Origin: Dyadobacter sp. CECT 9275
Lineage (GTDB): Bacteria > Bacteroidota > Bacteroidia > Cytophagales > Spirosomataceae
Reading direction: 5' to 3'
NCBI RefSeq assembly: GCF_907164905.1
Contig: NZ_CAJRAF010000002.1
Location: 1,798,001 to 1,862,000 of the forward strand
DNA length: 64,000 bases
Shown here: one piece after another, positions 8,830 to 15,466 of the stretch
Layout: every line of letters begins with the position of its first letter
How positions within the stretch are numbered: the first letter of the stretch is position 1
The notes under the pieces: model-generated
The model's input: only the letters and a program-made list of their open reading frames with translations
Database searches by the model: none
Told to the model about the DNA's origin: nothing
Program-made: the position numbers and the translations under genes

Positions 8830-9900
8830 TTATTTTATATATCTGAAATCCTCGTCACCTTTTAGCGAAAGCAAAACATCGTACATGAGCTGTATGACGT
8901 TCTGGACGTCGTCCTTGTGAACCATTTCTACTGTCGTATGCATGTACTTGAGTGGCAGGGATATCAGCGCCGACGCAACTCCTTCGGCGGAATAGGCAAA
9001 AGAGTCCGTATCTGTACCTGTGGACCGGCTCACCGCCTGTCGCTGGAAGGGGATCTTTTTTTCATCCGCCACTTTGATGAGCAGATCACGCACGTTATTC
9101 TGTACCGCGGGCCCATAACAAATGACCGGACCAGCCCCGCTTTTCAGGTCGCCCTGTTCTTTTTTATTGTACATAGGCGACTGTGTATCGTGAGTGACGT
9201 CCGTACAAATCGCAAGATCAGGCTTTAGCCTGCGGGAAATCATCTCGGCACCGCGCAATCCGATCTCCTCCTGTACTGCGTTAACAACAAACAGGGTATA
9301 CGGGAGTTTTATGTTATTTTCATGAAGCATCCTGGCTACCTCTGCAATCATGAAACCACCCATACGGTTATCCAGCGCCCTTCCTACATAATATTTATTG
9401 TTCAGTTCGTCCAGGCCATCGGCAAAGGTAACAACGGTACCCACATGGATCCCCATTTCCAGGACCTCGTCCTTTTTGGAGGCCCCCACATCTATAAAAA
9501 GTTCATGTACCTTGGGAACCTGGTCTTTGGCAGTATCTCTTACGTGGATTGCGGGCCAGCCGAAAACACCTTTCACAACTCCCTTGGATGTATGCAGATT
9601 CACGCGCATGGATGGGGCTATGGCAGCATCGGACCCTCCGTTACGACGGACATGGATGTACCCATCTTCGGAAATGAAATTAACAAACCAGGAAATTTCG
9701 TCGGAGTGGGCTTCAATCACCACCTTGTAGTCCTGCCCGGGGCCAATCACCCCGACGGCGGTTCCATAGACATCAATGATCTGCTCCTCAATATACGGTT
9801 TGATGTAATCAAGCCAGATCTGCTGACCGGTTGATTCAAAACCAGTCGGAGAAGCATTATTTAAATACTTATAAAGAAATTCTGTGCTTTTTTCAGACAT
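8830..9900 (-). CDS. M42-family metallopeptidase (aminopeptidase)
   Basis: 356 residues. Metal ligands of the M42 tetrahedral aminopeptidases can be followed: H65 in EAHSDEI with the catalytic D67, bridging D177 in GRALDNRMGG, E211/E212 in VQEEIGLRGA, D234 in ICTDVTHDT and H321 near HTTVEMVHKDD. These enzymes form large complexes in the cytoplasm and trim peptides; the family has also been called glutamyl aminopeptidase or endoglucanase. No export signal. Single-gene unit. Confidence 0.93.
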   Translation of the reverse strand: MSEKSTEFLYKYLNNASPTGFESTGQQIWLDYIKPYIEEQIIDVYGTAVGVIGPGQDYKVVIEAHSDEISWFVNFISEDGYIHVRRNGGSDAAIAPSMRVNLHTSKGVVKGVFGWPAIHVRDTAKDQVPKVHELFIDVGASKKDEVLEMGIHVGTVVTFADGLDELNNKYYVGRALDNRMGGFMIAEVARMLHENNIKLPYTLFVVNAVQEEIGLRGAEMISRRLKPDLAICTDVTHDTQSPMYNKKEQGDLKSGAGPVICYGPAVQNNVRDLLIKVADEKKIPFQRQAVSRSTGTDTDSFAYSAEGVASALISLPLKYMHTTVEMVHKDDVQNVIQLMYDVLLSLKGDEDFRYIK

Positions 9901-9994
9901 TCTGTTTAATTGAAAAATGGGTACTTATTTTAACTGCGAGTTCAACTTCCTAATATCTAAAATAAAAATCCCGGAATAGAGGTTTACTGTAAGG

Positions 9995-10318
9995 TTATAA
10001 AAATTCAAGAAACGCCCACAATCCTCTGCGAATCAGATACTCCTGATCCTTTTCATTCCGATAGGCCTCCCGTTCAAAAGAAATGTTGAGGTAAGCCAGG
10101 TAATGCCCCCTGAACTGTGCCAACCGGATCAGATATTCCACAAAGTACCAAACATAAAATAGCAGGATGCCCATTTCAAGCTGTTGCCTCAGGTGAATAC
10201 ATTCGTGGTTAAGCAATACCGGGCCCGGATTTTTTTTCTTTAAAAGGATAAAAGGGAAAAATGCCATTGCCTCCACCCAAAGGAATGAAACATTCAGCAA
10301 AAAGCCCTTAAACCTCAT
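9995..10318 (-). CDS. small membrane protein with HExxH zinc-binding motif
   Basis: 107 residues from the ATG at 10318; a TTG two codons earlier is possible. The N-terminal third is hydrophobic, followed by NHECIHLRQQ (HExxH, His38/Glu39/His42), a second hydrophobic helix ILLFYVWYFVEYLIRLAQF, and SFEREAYRNE, whose Glu residues could supply a third ligand. This resembles a minimal gluzincin such as the catalytic core of M48/M56 peptidases, but it is far shorter than those. The mRNA leader contains overlapping inverted repeats, and greA lies just upstream on the same strand. Function unknown. Confidence 0.75.
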   Translation of the reverse strand: MRFKGFLLNVSFLWVEAMAFFPFILLKKKNPGPVLLNHECIHLRQQLEMGILLFYVWYFVEYLIRLAQFRGHYLAYLNISFEREAYRNEKDQEYLIRRGLWAFLEFL

Positions 10319-10325
10319 TTCCAAA

Positions 10326-10379
10326 GCTGTATATGTAAACAGTTCACAATATACAGCGAAAACTGTTTACTGTGAACTG
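10326..10379 (-). repeat. three interleaved inverted repeats between greA and the HExxH gene
   Basis: Reading the + strand: GCTGTATAT 10326-10334 with ATATACAGC 10349-10357; GTAAACAGTT 10335-10344 with AACTGTTTAC 10361-10370; CAGTTCACA 10340-10348 with TGTGAACTG 10371-10379. All three pairs are perfect. Their order (a b c a' b' c') means they cannot all form as simple nested hairpins, giving alternative or pseudoknotted folds. They lie 8-61 nt before the ATG of the HExxH gene. Confidence 0.8.
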
Positions 10380-10403
10380 CTTTTATTTGCCGAAATGCTA
10401 TTA

Positions 10404-10880
10404 TTAAGCCCTGCTGATATCCAGTACTTCAAATTCCATAATCCCGGCCGGAACCTTAATTTCAGTAGTTTCTCCTACTTTCTTCCCCAAAAGCCCTTTT
10501 CCAATCGGAGAGCCGACGGAAATCTTACCTGCTTTTAAATCTGCTTCTTCTTCCGAAACCAGCGTATAAGTTACCTCCATTCCGTTTTTACGGTTCTTGA
10601 TCTTCACTTTGGAAAGCACTGCAACCTGCGAAGTATCAATGGAAGACTCATCAATCACACGCGCGTTGGACATGATCTCTTCCAGCTTGGCAATCTTCAT
10701 TTCGTGCATACCCTGCGCATCTTTTGCGGCATCGTACTCGGCATTTTCACTCAAATCCCCTTTATCCCGGGCCTCAGCGATCTGGCGCGCAATTTCGGTA
10801 CGGCCTTTTGTTTTCATATCATTCAACTCAGCTTTCAGCTTGTTTAACCCTTCTTCAGTGTAGTATGAAATTTTAGCCAT
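10404..10880 (-). CDS. greA: transcription elongation factor GreA
   Basis: 158 residues, the normal length. The N-terminal coiled coil (about 1-75) carries the acidic tip EARDKGDLSENAEYDAAK, whose Asp/Glu residues enter the RNA polymerase secondary channel and stimulate transcript cleavage; the C-terminal FKBP-like domain has ISVGSPIGKGLLGKKVG. It rescues backtracked polymerase. The gene has a leader of about 170 nt with its own promoter, a short leader ORF and a terminator-like hairpin, so attenuation is likely. Confidence 0.97.
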   Translation of the reverse strand: MAKISYYTEEGLNKLKAELNDMKTKGRTEIARQIAEARDKGDLSENAEYDAAKDAQGMHEMKIAKLEEIMSNARVIDESSIDTSQVAVLSKVKIKNRKNGMEVTYTLVSEEEADLKAGKISVGSPIGKGLLGKKVGETTEIKVPAGIMEFEVLDISRA

Positions 10881-10927
10881 GACATCATTATTGTTTATAA
10901 AATCTTGGTGTATTTGAATTACTTGAT

Positions 10928-10956
10928 AAAAAAAAAGAACGGCTCCAAGACCGTCC
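10928..10956 (-). terminator. intrinsic terminator inside the greA leader
   Basis: On the minus strand GGACGG and CCGTTC (10951-10956 and 10937-10942) form six pairs with one G-U around an 8-nt loop, followed at once by a run of nine T. It lies about 50 nt before the greA start and about 95 nt after the predicted transcription start, so it would end a short leader RNA rather than a complete gene. Confidence 0.65.
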
Positions 10957-10987
10957 TACCAGAGTTATCACAAACTCACGTAGAAGG

Positions 10988-11035
10988 CTAGAAGACCTCA
11001 TCTTTTCGGCTCATATGTTCTTTAATCTTCGTCAT
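10988..11035 (-). CDS. possible 15-residue greA leader peptide
   Basis: A short ORF, MTKIKEHMSRKDEVF, starts about 14 nt after the predicted transcription start and ends about 30 nt before the leader terminator, with a second hairpin (GAGTT/AACTC extended by CTAC/GTAG) in between. Position is that of a leader peptide for attenuation. Its reality rests only on position. Confidence 0.3.
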   Translation of the reverse strand: MTKIKEHMSRKDEVF

Positions 11036-11053
11036 ATTTTCAAACAAGAACGA

Positions 11054-11085
11054 CAAAAATAGCAATATTTGTAAATGCTAACAAA
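11054..11085 (-). promoter_or_regulatory. greA promoter of Bacteroidota type
   Basis: On the minus strand TTTG (11085-11082) is separated by 20 nt from TATTTTTG (11061-11054), an exact match to -33 TTTG and -7 TAnnTTTG. Transcription would begin near 11049, giving a leader of about 170 nt. Confidence 0.6.
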
Positions 11086-11112
11086 CCATTTGATCAAAAG
11101 CCGCAACTATAA

Positions 11113-12033
11113 ATGCCAAATAGATTGAGAATCATTTTCATGGGAACGCCAGAATTTGCCGTTCCCAGTTTACAAAGTCTGGTTGATAACAATTCTAATG
11201 TAGTGGCCGTCATTACCGCACCAGACAAACCAGCCGGGCGGGGTCAGAAGATGGTTGCCTCGCCCGTTAAAATATACGCCGAAAGCCGTGGAATCCCTGT
11301 TTTACAGCCAGAGAAGCTGAAAAACCCCGAATTCCTGGATACTTTGAGATCTTTCCGGGCAGACCTGCAGATAGTGGTGGCGTTTCGGATGCTTCCCGAG
11401 GTTGTGTGGAGCATGCCGGCTTTCGGAACTTTTAATCTCCATGGTTCCCTACTGCCTCAGTACCGTGGTGCGGCACCGATCAACTGGGCTGTAATCAATG
11501 GTGAAAGCGAAACCGGAGTTACCACTTTCTTTCTGGAAAAAGATATTGATACCGGCAAAATTATTTTCCAGGATAAAGAAACCATTGGCGAAAATGATGA
11601 CGCCGGCGCCATTTACGAACGGCTGATGCACAGAGGCGCGGCGCTGGTGGTAAAAACAGTAAAAGCCATAGAAGACGGCCACTATCCGCAGATTCCGCAG
11701 ACCGAAGGTGGCGACCTGAAAGCAGCGCCAAAGATATTCCGCGAAACATGTGAGATCAGCTGGGAACAGCCTGCTTTACAAATCCATAATTTCGTGCGGG
11801 GGCTCTCGCCCTATCCTGCGGCCTGGACCATGTTAAACGGACTTTCCTGTAAACTGTTCAAAACCTCCATAATCCCGGATAACAGCTCTGGTCAGCCCGG
11901 AGAATACAAAACAGATAACAAAACATACCTGCATTTCCGGGCAGAAGACGGCTGGCTGGCAGTGGAAACATTGCAACTGGAAGGAAAAAAACGAATGCAG
12001 GTGGACGAGTTCCTGAGAGGGACAAAATTGTAG
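11113..12033 (+). CDS. fmt: methionyl-tRNA formyltransferase
   Basis: 306 residues. Catalytic residues N108, H110 and D144 are present in FNLHGSLLPQYRGAAP and LEKDIDTG, and the 10-formyl-THF domain begins with IIFMGTPEFAVPSL. It formylates Met-tRNA for initiation of translation. A C-terminal OB-like domain (about 205-306) binds tRNA. Transcribed away from greA; folA follows 76 bp downstream, which provides the folate connection, and the two plus the next esterase gene form a probable operon. Confidence 0.97.
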   Translation: MPNRLRIIFMGTPEFAVPSLQSLVDNNSNVVAVITAPDKPAGRGQKMVASPVKIYAESRGIPVLQPEKLKNPEFLDTLRSFRADLQIVVAFRMLPEVVWSMPAFGTFNLHGSLLPQYRGAAPINWAVINGESETGVTTFFLEKDIDTGKIIFQDKETIGENDDAGAIYERLMHRGAALVVKTVKAIEDGHYPQIPQTEGGDLKAAPKIFRETCEISWEQPALQIHNFVRGLSPYPAAWTMLNGLSCKLFKTSIIPDNSSGQPGEYKTDNKTYLHFRAEDGWLAVETLQLEGKKRMQVDEFLRGTKL

Positions 12034-12109
12034 ACGGCTCCCACAGCGTCTGTGAAGATATGAAACATCACTTTTTTCAAGCTTATTAATCCCACCTGAA
12101 TAATCATCC

Positions 12110-12610
12110 ATGCTTATATCCATCATTGTTGCAGTTTCTGAAAACGGGGTCATCGGGAAGGATAACCAGCTGATCTGGCGTTTACCAGAAGATCTGAAAA
12201 GGTTTAAAAACCTGACTATGGGCCATCCTATGATTATGGGCCGCAAAACCTTTGAATCCATAGGAAAAGCATTGCCCGGCAGAACATCCATTGTGATTAC
12301 CAGGCAAAAAGACTTTCAGCCTGACGGTGTGATTGTTGTCCACTCTTTACATGAGGCCATTACTGAGGCTAAAAAGTTAAATACGGATGAAGCATTTATC
12401 ATTGGCGGAGGCGAGATATACCAGCAGGCGCTGGCAGTAACGGACCATATATACCTTACCCAAGTGGATGTTGTGATTGAAGGAGATACCCATTTTGAAA
12501 TCTCCGACCCCGAAAACTGGGACGAAATCAACCAAATCGGTTACAATGCTGATGAAAAACATGCTTTTTCGTTCAAATTCATTGATTTACGAAGAAAACC
12601 TGTCAATTAA
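12110..12610 (+). CDS. folA: dihydrofolate reductase
   Basis: 166 residues, normal for chromosomal DHFR. Signatures: NGVIGKDNQLIWRLPEDL at 12-29 with the acidic Asp/Glu of the active site, GRKTFESIGKALPGR for NADPH binding and IIGGGEIY near residue 102. It regenerates tetrahydrofolate needed for thymidylate and for the formyl donor used by the upstream fmt product. The next gene starts 33 bp after the stop. Confidence 0.96.
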   Translation: MLISIIVAVSENGVIGKDNQLIWRLPEDLKRFKNLTMGHPMIMGRKTFESIGKALPGRTSIVITRQKDFQPDGVIVVHSLHEAITEAKKLNTDEAFIIGGGEIYQQALAVTDHIYLTQVDVVIEGDTHFEISDPENWDEINQIGYNADEKHAFSFKFIDLRRKPVN

Positions 12611-12643
12611 TTGTATTTTTGACACCCTTTAAAAAATCAGTGA

Positions 12644-13756
12644 ATGCTACCCATACAGGTACAGACGTTAACAGAAACTCTTGTTTTAGAACTAACCACT
12701 CCTTATACAGACAAGAGACCGGTTTATATTACAGGAAACTTTTGCAAGTGGTATCCCGACCTGGAAGAGTACCGTATGACCGAAACAGAGCCCGGACATT
12801 ACACATTTGAATTTCCTGCGGATGCCGAACTTCCGGTACCACTTGAGTACAAATATACACGCGGAGGCTGGGACCAGGTAGAACTGGACCGATATGGACA
12901 GCAGCATCCCAACCGTGTACTCCAGGAACCCCACGGATTAATAAAAGACCAGGTAATCCGATGGCAAAAGGACAGCACCCGCAAGTCGGACCTGATGCCG
13001 ATCATTGAAGTACTTTCAGAAACCTTTGAAATCCCTCAGCTCAACAAAAAACGCAGGGTTCACGTACTGCTTCCGCATGATTATTATGAAGAGCCAGATC
13101 GCCGCTACCCTGTGCTGTACATGACAGACGCTCAGAATCTTTTTGGAGAAGGGTCGCCCTATGGTAACTGGGAACTTGACAAAGCTCTGACCGAGCTGGC
13201 AAAGCAGGATGCTGCGGATGTGATCATTGTAGCCATTGACCATGCCGGTGATGACCGCGTCCAGGAATTTTCCCCTTATGACAGCCCCAATCTGGGCAAA
13301 GGCCTGGGGGCGTCGTTTCTGAAATTTGTAACCGATACTTTAAAATCCTTTGTAGACGAACAATACCGCACCCTGCCCGACAGGCTCAATACCGGCATGG
13401 GCGGAAGTTCAGTGGGCGGGCTGCTCTCGATATACGCGGCTTTGATGTATCCGAATATTTTCGGCAGACTGATGATATTTTCTCCTTCGCTGTGGATATC
13501 CAGGCGTATCTATTTTGATGCCATTCATTTCTTCGAGCCGTTTGAAACCCGTATTTATATTTATGGAGGCGGAAAAGAAGGAGATGAGATGATCCCTAAC
13601 ATTCATAAACTTCAGGAAACACTGCAAAACCAGGGATTCGGATACAAACGCGTGAAGATAAAAACTGCGATTGACCCTAAAGGACAGCACAGCGAAAAGC
13701 GCTGGGGGAAGGAATTCCCGGTTGCGCTGAAATGGCTGTTTTTTGAGAAAGAATAA
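12644..13756 (+). CDS. alpha/beta-hydrolase esterase with N-terminal glycogen-binding-like domain
   Basis: 370 residues, no signal peptide. Residues about 15-110 (VYITGNFCKWYPD, EYKYTRGGWDQVE) look like a CBM48/CBM20-type starch- or glycogen-binding E-set domain. Residues 115-370 form an enterochelin esterase/esterase D-type domain with VLYMTDAQNLF, the nucleophile elbow G-S-S256-V-G and a C-terminal His349 (GQHSEKRW). The Asp of the triad is probably between them (around residues 305-315). Likely a cytoplasmic esterase; substrate unknown. Co-transcription with fmt-folA seems positional rather than functional. Confidence 0.82.
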   Translation: MLPIQVQTLTETLVLELTTPYTDKRPVYITGNFCKWYPDLEEYRMTETEPGHYTFEFPADAELPVPLEYKYTRGGWDQVELDRYGQQHPNRVLQEPHGLIKDQVIRWQKDSTRKSDLMPIIEVLSETFEIPQLNKKRRVHVLLPHDYYEEPDRRYPVLYMTDAQNLFGEGSPYGNWELDKALTELAKQDAADVIIVAIDHAGDDRVQEFSPYDSPNLGKGLGASFLKFVTDTLKSFVDEQYRTLPDRLNTGMGGSSVGGLLSIYAALMYPNIFGRLMIFSPSLWISRRIYFDAIHFFEPFETRIYIYGGGKEGDEMIPNIHKLQETLQNQGFGYKRVKIKTAIDPKGQHSEKRWGKEFPVALKWLFFEKE

Positions 13757-13773
13757 GTACTCTGGTACCTAAG

Positions 13774-13811
13774 AAACCGGGATTTGGGCAGGTTGACCAA
13801 GTCCCGGTTTT
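13774..13811. terminator. bidirectional terminator between esterase gene and hslU
   Basis: AAACCGGGA (13774-13782) pairs perfectly with TCCCGGTTT (13802-13810), loop 19 nt, between two convergent genes. Confidence 0.65.
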
Positions 13812-13828
13812 AGTTTAAGCTCACGGTT

Positions 13829-15229
13829 TTACAGGATGTACTGGCTCAAATCCCGGTTTTTCACCAGATGTGCCAGTTTTTCCCTTACCAACTCCGCGGT
13901 AACGACAATATGCGCATTGGCCCCGATGACATCCGGTACGTCAAACATAAAGTCATTGAGCAGCAGGCTCATCACCGTTTGCAGCCTGCGGGCACCTATA
14001 TTCTCCACTTCGCTGTTCACTTCAAACGCGATTTTAGCCATCTCTCTGATTGCATCGTCCTGAAATTGCAGTTCTACCCCTTCAGAATCCAGCATGGCCT
14101 CATACTGTTTGGTCAAAGCATTTTTGGGAGCTTTCAGTATCTGATAGAAATCATTTTCGGTAAGGCTGTTTAATTCCACACGGATGGGGAAACGCCCCTG
14201 AAGCTCAGGTATGAGATCCGACGGCTTGGCAACATGGAAAGCCCCTGCTGCAATAAAAAGAATATGATCTGTATTGATCACTCCGTGTTTGGTATTGACA
14301 GCGCTGCCTTCTACAATCGGCAGTAAATCCCGTTGCACGCCTTCACGGCTCACGTCTGGTCCGCTCCCGCCAGACCGGCTTGAGGCTACCTTGTCTATTT
14401 CATCAATAAAAATGATCCCGAGATTTTCCGCCTTTCTGATCGCCTCAATTTTCACCTCATCCATATCAATGAGTTTAGATGCTTCCTCGTCCAACAGGAT
14501 TTTCTTGGCTTCGCCCACAGTCACCTTTCGCTTTTTCCCTCTGCGAGGGACCATGTTCCCAATCATTTCCTGAATATTCATCATGGAAACATCGTCGATA
14601 GAGCCGCCTATCATACCCACATTGGGTACCTGACTAGCCTGAATTTCAATTTCAATTTTGCGGTTATCCAGCTCTCCGTTTCTGATCTTTTCCCTAAAGC
14701 GTTCCCTGGTACGCTGGTTCAATTCAGTATCGTCCTCCGGCATGGCATTATCGTATTCCACCCCATTGTCAAATTTTGGCTTTACAGCAGGCGAACCATG
14801 AACGGGGGGAATGAGTGCATCCAGGATAATGTCCTCCACGGCCTGCTCGGCCTTCATTTTCACTCCTTCTTTTTTCTGGGTCCTCACCATACCCACGGCC
14901 TGCTCCACCAGGTCCCTGACCATGCTCTCCACATCACGGCCCACATAACCAACTTCCGTAAATTTAGATGCCTCCACCTTGATAAATGGCGCATCGGCAA
15001 TTTTGGCAAGCCGCCGGGCAATCTCTGTCTTACCTACTCCGGTCGCGCCAATCATCAATATATTGTTAGGTATGATTTCCTTCTGAATCTCCTCGGGGCT
15101 GTTCATCCTTCTCCACCGGTTCCTGTGTGCAATGGCCACGTTACGTTTGGCTTCGTGCTGTCCTATGATATATTGGTCCAGTTCAAAAACGATCTGGCGC
15201 GGTGTCAGGCGGTTTAAGTGTTCGGTCAT
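13829..15229 (-). CDS. hslU: HslU, ATPase subunit of the HslUV protease
   Basis: 466 residues. Walker A GATGVGKT at 61-68, Walker B GIIFIDEID at 271-279, the pore loop KVEASKFTEVGYVG and the long I-domain (about 110-240) are all present. The C-terminus DLSQYIL matches the tail that inserts into HslV and activates it, so a HslV peptidase is expected, yet hslV is not next to hslU as it is in many bacteria. It unfolds substrates in the cytoplasm by ATP hydrolysis. Single gene here. Confidence 0.96.
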   Translation of the reverse strand: MTEHLNRLTPRQIVFELDQYIIGQHEAKRNVAIAHRNRWRRMNSPEEIQKEIIPNNILMIGATGVGKTEIARRLAKIADAPFIKVEASKFTEVGYVGRDVESMVRDLVEQAVGMVRTQKKEGVKMKAEQAVEDIILDALIPPVHGSPAVKPKFDNGVEYDNAMPEDDTELNQRTRERFREKIRNGELDNRKIEIEIQASQVPNVGMIGGSIDDVSMMNIQEMIGNMVPRRGKKRKVTVGEAKKILLDEEASKLIDMDEVKIEAIRKAENLGIIFIDEIDKVASSRSGGSGPDVSREGVQRDLLPIVEGSAVNTKHGVINTDHILFIAAGAFHVAKPSDLIPELQGRFPIRVELNSLTENDFYQILKAPKNALTKQYEAMLDSEGVELQFQDDAIREMAKIAFEVNSEVENIGARRLQTVMSLLLNDFMFDVPDVIGANAHIVVTAELVREKLAHLVKNRDLSQYIL

Positions 15230-15466
15230 GTTGTGTAATTTACTTTAATATAAGCAGATTTCTCTGATAAAACTTTTAGAATCGAAGCAGTATATCCAAA
15301 TCAGCAATTTGAAACTTCTGCCGGCTGATAACCCATGTAAATAACCATGCCTTGCCAATATGTCAGGTTAGGATATACGATGCAGAATCTTTTACTAACT
15401 TGCATCCAAATGCTGGTTCAGTTCTTTACCGGATAACCTAACTCATACAAACGACTTCTTCTTCTG

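Noticed and set aside
8031..8846. 271-codon + strand ORF across the radical SAM gene
   Set aside because: Antisense to the PA0069-type gene with its clear CxxxCxxC motif; the peptide is rich in Arg/Phe/Lys runs typical of a reverse frame.
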